From assembly GCA_002347405.1 (NCBI GenBank), contig DDXB01000049.1, positions 14,245-51,869 of the forward strand: a DNA stretch of 37,625 nt. Reading direction: 5' to 3'. The notes under the pieces were generated by a model that was not told the origin of the DNA, made no database searches, and was given only the letters and a program-made list of their open reading frames with translations. Positions 8,086-15,899 of the stretch are shown one piece after another. A program made the translations under genes and the position numbers. This DNA comes from Rhodocyclaceae bacterium UBA2271 (lineage in GTDB: Bacteria > Pseudomonadota > Gammaproteobacteria > Burkholderiales > Rhodocyclaceae). Each line of letters starts with the position of its first letter. The first letter of the stretch is position 1.

Positions 8086-8538
8086 ATGACTGCCATGAAT
8101 ATCGACACCCCCAACTCAGGCAAGCTAGCCGTCGAGTCCGACCGCATCATTGAATTTCCAGTTGGTCTGGCCGGCTTTGAATCCTGCCGCCGCTTCACCT
8201 TGTTCCATCCGGAAACGGTAGGTAAGGTCCCGCCAAGCTATTTCATTCTGCAATCACTTGACGACCCGATGATTGCCTTCAACATTGCCGATCCGGCGCT
8301 GTTCGGTTTCAGTTACGAAATCAAGCTTTCGGATACCGAGTCGGCAGCGCTCGACCTCGCCGATCCCGCCGATGCCGCCGTGGTGGTGGTTCTCGCCAAA
8401 GATGAGCCTACGAACGGGGATGGCACGTTGCGCGCCAATCTCCAGGCGCCTTTGGTGCTCAACCTGCGTGCCCGCCGCGGCATCCAGCACGTCTTTGCCC
8501 GCCTCAACTACCAAGTCACGCTCAAATCCCCTGAATAA
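8086..8538 (+). CDS. fliW: Flagellar assembly factor FliW
   Basis: The 150-residue protein carries FliW landmarks: IIEFPVGLAGFESCRRFTLF near the start, PSYFILQSLDDPMIAFNIADP in the middle, and LRANLQAPLVLNLRARRGIQ near the end. In species where FliW has been studied it binds flagellin and the translational regulator CsrA, freeing or inhibiting CsrA according to the flagellin pool. No csrA or flagellin gene is in the window. It lies 4 nt after the SPOR gene, so the three genes from 6656 probably form an operon. Confidence 0.92.
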   Translation: MTAMNIDTPNSGKLAVESDRIIEFPVGLAGFESCRRFTLFHPETVGKVPPSYFILQSLDDPMIAFNIADPALFGFSYEIKLSDTESAALDLADPADAAVVVVLAKDEPTNGDGTLRANLQAPLVLNLRARRGIQHVFARLNYQVTLKSPE

Positions 8539-8551
8539 ATCGGAGCAAGCC

Positions 8552-8932
8552 ATGCCGCGCCAGATCATCAGCACCCCGGACGCACCCGCCGCCATCGGCC
8601 CCTATTCGCAGGCCGTGCGTGTCGGCGACACCATTTACCTGTCCGGGCAGATCGGCCTTGACCCGGCCACCATGCAGATGGTGGCGGGCATCGATGCCCA
8701 GATCGTGCGCGTCTTCGACAACCTCAGGGCGGTTGCCGCCGCCGCCGGGACAACCCTCGACGCCACCGTCAAGCTCAACATTTTTCTCACCGACCTGGCC
8801 AACTTCGCCAAGGTGAATGAGGTGATGGCACGCTATTTCAAGGAACCCTATCCGGCCCGTGCCGCCATCGGCGTCAAGGAACTGCCGCGCGGCGCCCTTG
8901 TTGAAGCCGACGCCGTGCTGGTGATTGGCTGA
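8552..8932 (+). CDS. ridA: RidA family reactive-intermediate deaminase
   Basis: This 126-residue YjgF/YER057c/UK114 protein hydrolyses reactive enamine/imine intermediates (such as 2-aminoacrylate) made by PLP enzymes. The sequence is canonical: ISTPDAPAAIGPYSQAVRVGDTIYLSGQIGLDP, then YPARAAIGVKELPRGALVEADAVLV. The latter includes the arginine that binds the substrate carboxylate and the terminal acidic residue of the archetypal RidA subgroup. The ATG is preceded by CGGAG. Its stop overlaps the presumed recG start, so the two are probably coupled. Confidence 0.93.
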   Translation: MPRQIISTPDAPAAIGPYSQAVRVGDTIYLSGQIGLDPATMQMVAGIDAQIVRVFDNLRAVAAAAGTTLDATVKLNIFLTDLANFAKVNEVMARYFKEPYPARAAIGVKELPRGALVEADAVLVIG

Positions 8933-11018
8933 CAACAAGCCCCCCCCGAAGCCGCCGCTTCGCAGCGTAACCCCCCCAGGGGGGGGAGCAACACTTGAGG
9001 CGGCCCGGCGTGTTTGTTCACCACTTCCCGGGGCGACGGTTGCCGTCGCCGAGAAACTCAAGCGCCTCGGCCTGAACTGTCAGGCCGACCTCGTCCTGCA
9101 TCTGCCGCTGCGCTTCGAGGATGAAACCCGCATCACATCAATCGCCGCTGCAGTGTCGGGCGAGGCGGCGCAGTTCGACGTGACGGTGCTCTCCTGCGAA
9201 ATCGCCTATCGCCCGCGCCGCCAGTTGGTCTGCCGTGTCGAGGATGCTTCTGGCCTGCTGATGTTGCGCTTCATGAACTTTTATCCCAGCCAGCAAAAGG
9301 TTTTGCAGCCGGGGGCGCGGCTGAGGATTTTTGGCGAAGTGCGCGGCGGATTCTGGGGCACCGAGATGATTCATCCCCGCTTCCACGTATTGCACGGTGA
9401 TGAAGCACTGCCAAGTACCCTGACGCCGGTCTATCCGACCACGGCCGGGCTGGGTCAGGCGACGCTGCGACGCTTGATCGAACGCGCACTGCAGGAAGTC
9501 GATCTTGACGAAACCTTGCCTGCAGCTATCGTCGAACGTTTGCAATTAGCCGATTTTGCCGCGAGCGTGCGCTCACTGCACACTATGCCGGCAGATGCCG
9601 CGCCACATTCCGTCCGGGAGCGCATCGCCTTTGACGAACTGCTGGCACAGCAAATCTCATTGCGCCAGGCTTACGCTGCCCGGCGTGCCCGCGGGGCGCC
9701 ACGCTTGCCGGGCGATGGCACTTTGACGGGAAGCTTGCTGGCCGCTTTGCCGTTCCGTCTGACCGGCGCGCAAGAAAGGGTCTGGCAGGAAATCGCCCGC
9801 GACCTCGCCGAACCCCATCCGATGCAGCGACTTCTGCAAGGTGATGTTGGCAGCGGCAAGACCGTGCTGGCCGCGCTGGCAATGCTGCAGGCGGTCGAGG
9901 CCGGTTATCAGGCGGCCCTGATGGCGCCAACCGAAATCCTCGCCGAGCAACACTACCGGAAGCTCGCCGGCTGGCTGACACCGCTGGGGCTGGATGTTGC
10001 CTGGCTGTCGGGCAGCCAGAAAAAGCGCGACAAACTTGCCGTACTAACAAAAGTCGGCGCTGGCGAGACGGCGTTGATGGTGGGTACCCACGCGCTGATC
10101 GAGGAGGGCGTCGAATTTGCCCGGCTCGGCCTGGCCATCGTCGACGAACAGCACCGCTTCGGTGTGCGCCAGCGCCTGGCGCTCAAGCAGAAGGGGTTGC
10201 ACAGCCACCAACTTGCCATGTCGGCGACGCCGATCCCGCGCACGCTGGCAATGAGCTACTACGCCGACCTCGATGTTTCGGTGCTGGACGAACTGCCGCC
10301 CGGCCGCACGCCGGTGGTCACCAAACTGGTGGGCGCGGCGCGGCGCGACGAAATCATTGCCCGGGTGCGGCTGGCCTGTCGCCAGGGTCAGCAGGCTTAT
10401 TGGGTCTGCCCCCTGATTGAAGAGTCAGAAGCGCTACAGTTAAAGACTGCAGAAGAGACCTACGCGCACCTGACCGCCGAATTGACCGAGTTGCGTATTG
10501 GCCTGGTGCATGGCCGCCTCAAGTCAGACGCAAAAGCCGCAGTGATGGCGTCTTTCGTGCGCAACGAAATCCAGCTGCTGGTGGCGACGACGGTAATCGA
10601 AGTCGGCGTCGACGTGCCGAATGCCAGCCTGATGGTGATCGAGCACGCCGAGCGTTTCGGCCTCGCCCAGTTGCATCAGTTGCGCGGGCGCGTCGGGCGC
10701 GGGGCGGCGGAGTCGGCTTGCATCCTGCTGTATGAGCAGCCGCTGTCCGAAACCGCGCGCGCCCGGCTCAAGATCATCTACGAGAACAGCGACGGTTTCG
10801 AGATTGCCCGGCAGGACCTGCATTTGCGCGGCCCCGGGGAGTTCATCGGCAGCCGGCAAAGTGGCCTGCCGCTGTTGCGTTTTGCCGACCTGGAGGATGT
10901 TGCTCAGGTCGAGATGGCGCGTGCGGTTGCCGAAGAAATGCTAGCCCAGTGGCCCGAACATGCCGAAAGGCATTTGGCGCGCTGGCTGGGGGGACGCAGT
11001 GAACTGCTAAGAGCCTGA
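8925..11018 (+). CDS. recG: ATP-dependent DNA helicase RecG
   Basis: RecG remodels stalled replication forks and Holliday junctions. The order is an OB-fold wedge domain (about 45-250) followed by two helicase domains, with Walker A GDVGSGKT (about 306), DEQH box DEQHRFG (about 407), SATPIPRT, and GRVGRG in motif VI. The only in-frame start upstream of conserved sequence is a TTG at 8925, inside ridA. The first 30 residues (Pro- and Gly-rich) are encoded by repeat R2, and E. coli RecG has only about ten residues there. So the native start seems to have been altered by a repeat. A copy of repeat R1 lies in the helicase core without changing its length. Confidence 0.95.
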   Translation: MADNKPPPKPPLRSVTPPGGGATLEAARRVCSPLPGATVAVAEKLKRLGLNCQADLVLHLPLRFEDETRITSIAAAVSGEAAQFDVTVLSCEIAYRPRRQLVCRVEDASGLLMLRFMNFYPSQQKVLQPGARLRIFGEVRGGFWGTEMIHPRFHVLHGDEALPSTLTPVYPTTAGLGQATLRRLIERALQEVDLDETLPAAIVERLQLADFAASVRSLHTMPADAAPHSVRERIAFDELLAQQISLRQAYAARRARGAPRLPGDGTLTGSLLAALPFRLTGAQERVWQEIARDLAEPHPMQRLLQGDVGSGKTVLAALAMLQAVEAGYQAALMAPTEILAEQHYRKLAGWLTPLGLDVAWLSGSQKKRDKLAVLTKVGAGETALMVGTHALIEEGVEFARLGLAIVDEQHRFGVRQRLALKQKGLHSHQLAMSATPIPRTLAMSYYADLDVSVLDELPPGRTPVVTKLVGAARRDEIIARVRLACRQGQQAYWVCPLIEESEALQLKTAEETYAHLTAELTELRIGLVHGRLKSDAKAAVMASFVRNEIQLLVATTVIEVGVDVPNASLMVIEHAERFGLAQLHQLRGRVGRGAAESACILLYEQPLSETARARLKIIYENSDGFEIARQDLHLRGPGEFIGSRQSGLPLLRFADLEDVAQVEMARAVAEEMLAQWPEHAERHLARWLGGRSELLRA
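8946..9011 (+). repeat. Repeat R2 (C-run/G-run hairpin with CGGCCCGGCG), recG copy
   Basis: A run of seven C, then A and eight G (near 8970-8987), can form a tight hairpin. It is followed by an A/T-bearing spacer and the segment CTTGAGGCGGCCCGGCG ending at 9010. The same arrangement, with 16 of 17 bases of that end segment, occurs inside dacB near 23450-23465. Here it encodes residues about 8-29 of RecG. Confidence 0.65.
10050..10073 (+). repeat. Short dispersed repeat R1, copy inside recG
   Basis: This matches the 24-bp R1 consensus with one mismatch (A for G in the GGGAC part). It encodes KVGAGETA just before the conserved VGTHAL of the helicase domain. The segment has the same length as the corresponding part of E. 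coli RecG, so no insertion is visible. Confidence 0.65.
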
Positions 11019-12536
11019 AAGCTCCTGCGGTTTGCCGACCTCAAAAAAACGATAGCCGTCGCGGCCGGTGTTTTTGGTCTGATACATCGCGATATCGGCC
11101 CGCCTCATCAGTTCATCGATATCGTCGCCCGCATCGACCAGATGCACCGCGATGCCGATGCTGACCGTGACGGCAAGGGTCTGGCCGGCGACCATGACCG
11201 GCAGTGCGCACGCGGCGATGATTTTTTTCGCCACCAGGGCGGCATCGTCATGCCTGGAAATTTCGGTCAGCACGATAATGAATTCGTCGCCGCCGGCACG
11301 CGCGACCGTGTCGTCCTGGCGCACGCAGGTGGACAAGCGTTGCCCGATCTGTTTGAGCACCTCATCGCCAAAGGCGTGCCCCAGCGTGTCGTTGATCTGC
11401 TTGAAACGGTCGAGATCGAGGAACATGATGGCCATGGCGCGGTGGTGGCGTCTGGCCTGGGCCAGTGCGTGGCTGAGGCGATCATGCAGCAGGCGACGGT
11501 TGGGCAGGCCGGTCAGGGTGTCGTAATAGGCGAGCTGGCGTATCTGCTCTTCGACCAGCATGCGCTCGGTGATGTCGTTGGTGCTCTCGACGATGCCGAT
11601 GATGATGCCCTCGGCGTTGTGGAGCGGTGTGGCCGTGAGTTCGACCAGCCTGATCGCGCCGGCGGCATCAAAATGCCGATGGATGACACTGACCAACTGC
11701 TCGCCGGCGAGCACGCGCTGTAGGGGACAGGGATGCTCGCTGCCATCGCAGGGCGTATCGCGGTGGTGGGATAACTGGTGGCAACGGCGATCTTGCTGCA
11801 GATCGGGGGTGAGGGCGATGGCCGGGCGATTCGCCAGCATGATGCGATAGTCGAGGCCGATGACCATCACCGGTTCCGGAACACTGTCGATGATCTCGCG
11901 CAAAAATGTCTCTTGATGCACGATTGTTGCCGTGACCCGTTCCACCTCGGCATTCAGATGGTGGGTCAGCCGATGATTGGTGAGCAGGCGGCCAAGGAAC
12001 TGGCAAAACAATAATGCCAGCCGTTCGTGCCACATGTTGAAAATGTCGGGGAGCGGATGAAAGACGTTGAGCACACCCAACACTTGTTCTTCGCAAACAA
12101 TGGGCACGCACATCAATGCGCCTTCCATTCCGGCACAGTCCTTCCCGTGCATCAGTTCGTCCTGACCGGAGGAGAAGTGAACCAGCAAGCCGCTCTTGCT
12201 CGCTTCCCCCATGATGTTATTGCAGCAGCGCGACTGATTGGAAGGCAGCGGCTTGGTTTGTGCGGTACCCTCGGTGCTGAAGCCACCCAGCATCTCATTC
12301 CAGTCGAGCCCTGCCGCGCAATGCGGCATGCCTGCCGGGTCAGGCAGAAAGATCGAGCACCGTTCCATGTCCTGGTTGGCCATCAGTGCGGCGAGGGCCT
12401 GTTTAAGCAGGCGCGGCTCGTCCATTGCGTTAATGGAAAGTTGTGCCAGTTCAGCCAGCGCCGACAGCGAATCGAGCAGATTGACTATATGCCGGTTGAA
12501 TCCCAGCGAAAGATCGGCAATATGCTGGTCGTTCAT
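11007..12536 (-). CDS. GAF-PAS-GGDEF diguanylate cyclase
   Basis: This 509-residue soluble protein has a GAF-like domain (about 30-190), a PAS domain (about 215-335, ending in the PAC-type IVESTNDITER) and a GGDEF domain (about 345-500). The active-site motif is intact (AGGDEF), so it should make cyclic di-GMP from two GTP. RQDD five residues upstream is a product-inhibition I-site (RxxD). Several Cys and His in the PAS region (RRCHQLSHHRDTPC, EHPCP) could bind metal or haem. The start at 12536 lies 4 nt after the HDOD stop, so the two are coupled. The 3' end overlaps convergent recG by 12 nt. Confidence 0.9.
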   Translation of the reverse strand: MNDQHIADLSLGFNRHIVNLLDSLSALAELAQLSINAMDEPRLLKQALAALMANQDMERCSIFLPDPAGMPHCAAGLDWNEMLGGFSTEGTAQTKPLPSNQSRCCNNIMGEASKSGLLVHFSSGQDELMHGKDCAGMEGALMCVPIVCEEQVLGVLNVFHPLPDIFNMWHERLALLFCQFLGRLLTNHRLTHHLNAEVERVTATIVHQETFLREIIDSVPEPVMVIGLDYRIMLANRPAIALTPDLQQDRRCHQLSHHRDTPCDGSEHPCPLQRVLAGEQLVSVIHRHFDAAGAIRLVELTATPLHNAEGIIIGIVESTNDITERMLVEEQIRQLAYYDTLTGLPNRRLLHDRLSHALAQARRHHRAMAIMFLDLDRFKQINDTLGHAFGDEVLKQIGQRLSTCVRQDDTVARAGGDEFIIVLTEISRHDDAALVAKKIIAACALPVMVAGQTLAVTVSIGIAVHLVDAGDDIDELMRRADIAMYQTKNTGRDGYRFFEVGKPQELSGS

Positions 12537-12540
12537 TGCT

Positions 12541-13401
12541 TCAATGGGCGACAAAGGCCCCGGAAATGGCACGAATGCGATCGAGATGGTCGAACATGCC
12601 CTGCCAGGCTTTTTCGATCGCCGGCTCGGACAGGCCTAATGCGCCGATTGCCTCGGGCCCGGCCTCGAAACAGGTTTGTCCGCCAATGATGCAATTCGCC
12701 CAGTGTGCGCAAAGCCCTTGCAGCAGCACCGCTGGCCAGTGATCGCCGCGATAGCTGGGGTCGTAATGATGCTCCATCACGAGGAGCAGGGCATTTGGAA
12801 AATGCCACTTGCTGCCCAGCCAGACGCCGGCCTGATAGTGGTCGGTTCCCAGCACGTCGTGGATATGCTCACCGAGCGTGCGGAGCGGGTTGTTGGCATA
12901 GGCGGTGAATGCCTGGTCCATTTCGACGGGATGAAGGTGCACCAGCGCCAACAGACCAATGTTGTGCAGCAGGCCGGCGAGATAGGCGGTGTCCGATGGC
13001 GGACGCAGGTCGGCGGCGACCAGCGGCGCAATTCGTTGCGCCAGCGTCGCGGACAGCGCGGCCGACAGCCAGTAATGGTCGGGGCGAAAAGTCGGGCAGT
13101 TGCGAGTGTCCAGGGTGCCTGCCAGCACGAGGCCGGCGGAGATGCTCCTGACCGTTACAAAACCCAGCACGGATATCGCATGCGGGAGCGCATGGACGCC
13201 GCCGCGCTGACCGAAGAAGGCCGAGTTGGCCAGGCCCAGAATGCGGGCGGCGATGGTCGGCGATTCGCCCAGAATGTCCGCCAGTTCCGTCTGGTTGATG
13301 TCGTTATCCTGGCAGGCAGTCAGGATGCGATGGATGTCCGGCGTGAGTGTCGGCAGTTCCTTTTGCTGCTGGATTTTCTGACGGATTAAGTCGGCGGTCA
13401 C
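12541..13401 (-). CDS. HDOD domain protein
   Basis: The 286-residue protein consists of one HDOD domain. It opens with LPTLTPDIHRIL, then LADILGESPTIAARILGLANSAFFG and ALPHAISVLGFVTVRSI, all typical. The HD-like motif is GLLHNIGLL, with Asn where a catalytic HD phosphodiesterase needs Asp, so it is likely a non-enzymatic signalling domain. HDOD proteins often sit beside GGDEF proteins and act in output of c-di-GMP or virulence signalling. It is the first gene of a two-gene operon with the cyclase downstream. Confidence 0.9.
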   Translation of the reverse strand: MTADLIRQKIQQQKELPTLTPDIHRILTACQDNDINQTELADILGESPTIAARILGLANSAFFGQRGGVHALPHAISVLGFVTVRSISAGLVLAGTLDTRNCPTFRPDHYWLSAALSATLAQRIAPLVAADLRPPSDTAYLAGLLHNIGLLALVHLHPVEMDQAFTAYANNPLRTLGEHIHDVLGTDHYQAGVWLGSKWHFPNALLLVMEHHYDPSYRGDHWPAVLLQGLCAHWANCIIGGQTCFEAGPEAIGALGLSEPAIEKAWQGMFDHLDRIRAISGAFVAH

Positions 13402-13528
13402 GATATGCGATCCTGTATTAGCCTTGTATTGCGCTGCGCAAAGTATGTCATTCAGGGCGTATTGTATGTTGCATGAAGCGATTGCGCCGGTAAAGCAATG
13501 CGGTTACCTGCAAGTTTTCCACTGATTT

Positions 13529-14410
13529 TCAGGGTTTCCGCGTTTCCTGAGTAAAGTTGTCAGATATGCCTAAGGTGCGATTTTTATCGTCGCCCTCCGT
13601 ATTTGCATGCAGGAATTCTCCAAGAGCCTGCACCCAGGCTTCACGCACGAAAATGAAGCCCTCGTTGTGTCCTCCTTGCAGTTCAAGAAACCATTTGGGG
13701 TGCTGCGCCGCCTCGAACAGCGCGCGACCATGCCGGAACGGGATGATGTCATCGCCCGGACTATGGGCGATGAAGACCGGCGCGGAGGTCGTCTTCAGAT
13801 TGGCGCGCGTGTCGTATTGGAAGCGGGCCAGCCATCTGACCGGCATATAGGGGTAAATGTCGGCGGCAAGATCGGGCACCGACGTAAATCCCGATGAAAT
13901 GACCAGTGCGGCGGGGGTATGGCGACTGGCCAGCCAGGCCGCAACCGCGCCGCCCAGCGATTCGCCAAACAGCACGATGGATGCGCCGGGGATGTTGCGG
14001 ATTTGCGTCAGATACTGCCAGGCGGCTTCGGCGTCGCGATAAGTGCCCTGTTCCGTCGGTTCGCCGGTACTGTTGCCATAGCCACGATAATCAATGATCA
14101 GGGTGCTGTAACCGAGTCGATGGAACATGCGCAGCGAATCAAGGCGATGGGAGATGTTGCCGGCGTTGCCGTGGAAAAACAGTACGGTGCCGCGTGGCGG
14201 GTCCACGGCATGAACCAGCCAGCCATGCAGGTTGACACCGTCCGACGTGATCAGCTTGACGTCCTCATATGGCAGCCCTGCCTGCTGCGGCGTGATGGTG
14301 ACTGCGCGGTCGATTTCGGGAAAATAGATCAGGCTGGGCTGCAACAGATACAGCACCAGGGCAAATCCGGCGTAGGTCATCGCCGCGATTCCGAGCAGGG
14401 TTCCGATCAT
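13529..14410 (-). CDS. Membrane-anchored alpha/beta hydrolase (ABHD13/YfhR-like)
   Basis: The 293-residue protein begins MIGTLLGIAAMTYAGFALVLYLLQPSLIYFPE. This is an N-terminal membrane anchor followed by the segment typical of the BEM46/ABHD13/YfhR group. The hydrolase domain has the oxyanion segment FFHGNAGNISHR, nucleophile elbow GESLGG, acid SPGDDIIPF and a late His in GGHNEGF. The start at 14410 has GGAG five nt upstream; a longer reading to 14515 would include repeat R1 and is rejected. The substrate is unknown. It is monocistronic, and the divergent CoA-transferase gene lies 245 nt away. Confidence 0.85.
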   Translation of the reverse strand: MIGTLLGIAAMTYAGFALVLYLLQPSLIYFPEIDRAVTITPQQAGLPYEDVKLITSDGVNLHGWLVHAVDPPRGTVLFFHGNAGNISHRLDSLRMFHRLGYSTLIIDYRGYGNSTGEPTEQGTYRDAEAAWQYLTQIRNIPGASIVLFGESLGGAVAAWLASRHTPAALVISSGFTSVPDLAADIYPYMPVRWLARFQYDTRANLKTTSAPVFIAHSPGDDIIPFRHGRALFEAAQHPKWFLELQGGHNEGFIFVREAWVQALGEFLHANTEGDDKNRTLGISDNFTQETRKP

Positions 14411-14468
14411 GCGCACTCCGCAGCTTCCTCCACAGTGGCTGTTGGTCATGATGTCACAGTTTGCTGCG

Positions 14469-14492
14469 AAAGTCGGCGCTGGCGGGACGGCG
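14469..14492 (+). repeat. Short dispersed repeat R1, intergenic copy
   Basis: This is an exact copy of the 24-bp consensus used here (core GTCGGCGCTGGCGGGAC). It lies between the divergent hydrolase and CoA-transferase genes. It is identical over 24 bases to the copy at 19848. Confidence 0.8.
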
Positions 14493-14655
14493 CAAGCAAA
14501 GCGGAAAATCCACAATCAAATTAGTGTTTTGATGCTTTGGCCCGGTTTGGATGGCTTGTTGAATCCGGACTTTAGTAAGATACCCCCCGCCCCGATGTGC
14601 CTGCTGGGCCTGTATCGGGGGATGGTTTCAGCAACAGCATTCCGTGAAAGACCAC

Positions 14656-15876
14656 ATGAAGACTCCGCTGGCGGGTGTAAAGGTCCTCGAGTTGGGCCAA
14701 CTGATTGCCGGGCCGTTTGCCGCCCGTATGCTGGGCGAGTTTGGCGCCGACGTCATCAAGATCGAGCCGCCGGGCGCTGGCGATCCGCTGCGCGCCTGGC
14801 GCAAGCTGCACAAGGGCACCTCGTTGTGGTGGTACGTCCAGGGACGCAACAAGCGCACGGTGGCGATCGACTTGCGCACTGCCGAGGGGCAAGCCGTGGT
14901 GCGTCGGCTGGCGCAGGAAGCCGACATCGTGGTGGAGAACTTTCGGCCCGGGACCATGGAAAAATGGGGCCTCGATTACGCAGCGCTTTCCGCCAACAAT
15001 CCGGGTCTGATCATGGTGCGCGTATCGGGCTTCGGCCAGACCGGTCCGATGCGCGACCAGCCTGGCTTCGGTGCGATTGGCGAGTCCATGGGTGGCGTGC
15101 GCTACATCACCGGTTATCCCGACCGGCCGCCGGTACGGCTGAATCTTTCCCTGGGCGATTCGGTGGCCGGTCTGCATGCCGTGATTGGGGCGCTGATGGC
15201 GTTGCGCCATCGCGAGGTCAATGGCGGGCAGGGACAGGTCGTCGATGTCGCGCTTTACGAATCGGTCTTCAACCTGATGGAATGCACGGTGCCCGAGTAC
15301 GTCATGTACGGCGAAATACGCGAGCGCACCGGCAGTAATCTCACCGGAATCGTCCCTTCGAATACTTACATGTCGCGGGATGCCGTGAATATCATCATCG
15401 CCGCCAATGGCGATGGCATCTTCCGGCGACTGATGGCGGCGATTGGTCGCAGCGATGTCGGCGAGGATCCGCGTTTCGCCAACAATGCGGGACGTGCGGC
15501 GCAGGCGGAATACATCGACGGCGCAATCGGCGAATGGTGCGCCAGTGTCGATGCCGCGGAAGCGGTGCGTTGCCTCAAGTCAGCCGGGGTGCCCCACGGC
15601 AAGATCTACAGCGCGGCCGATATCTGCAACGATGAGCAATATCGGGCGCGCGACATGATTCTCGACATGAGCTTGCCGGACGGCACGCCGATCAGCATGC
15701 CCGGCATTGTCCCCAAACTGTCGGTTACCCCCGGCCGGGTATCCTCCCCCGGCACAGCCATCGGGGCGCACACGCGCGAGGTGCTGCGCGAGGCCGGTTT
15801 TGATGATGCCGAAATCGACAAGATGCATGCGCGCGGTGTGATTCAGTTGGTCGATGCGCCGCCGAACAGCAAATAG
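14656..15876 (+). CDS. Class III (CaiB/BaiF family) CoA-transferase
   Basis: This 406-residue enzyme moves CoA between acids through an aspartyl-CoA anhydride. Family features are LAGVKVLELGQLIAGPFAARMLGEFGADVIKIEPP at the N-terminus, NKRTVAIDLRTAEG, VENFRPGTMEKWGLDY and the LSLGDSVAGLHA segment. Asp168 of that segment is in the position I take to be the catalytic aspartate. The start at 14656 (MKTPLAGVKV) fits the family; a GTG at 14644 would add four residues. An HMG-CoA-lyase-like gene follows after 23 nt and a TRAP transporter after that. I infer succinyl-CoA-dependent activation of an imported hydroxy-dicarboxylate such as citramalate, itaconate or 3-hydroxy-3-methylglutarate. Confidence 0.9.
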   Translation: MKTPLAGVKVLELGQLIAGPFAARMLGEFGADVIKIEPPGAGDPLRAWRKLHKGTSLWWYVQGRNKRTVAIDLRTAEGQAVVRRLAQEADIVVENFRPGTMEKWGLDYAALSANNPGLIMVRVSGFGQTGPMRDQPGFGAIGESMGGVRYITGYPDRPPVRLNLSLGDSVAGLHAVIGALMALRHREVNGGQGQVVDVALYESVFNLMECTVPEYVMYGEIRERTGSNLTGIVPSNTYMSRDAVNIIIAANGDGIFRRLMAAIGRSDVGEDPRFANNAGRAAQAEYIDGAIGEWCASVDAAEAVRCLKSAGVPHGKIYSAADICNDEQYRARDMILDMSLPDGTPISMPGIVPKLSVTPGRVSSPGTAIGAHTREVLREAGFDDAEIDKMHARGVIQLVDAPPNSK

Positions 15877-15899
15877 ATCCGGAAGCCACAGGCAAGGAT

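Noticed and set aside
12454..12465. 12-bp match to the R1 core inside the diguanylate cyclase gene
   Set aside because: Only GTCGGCGCTGGC matches, flanking bases differ, and in GC-rich coding DNA a 12-mer match is not significant.
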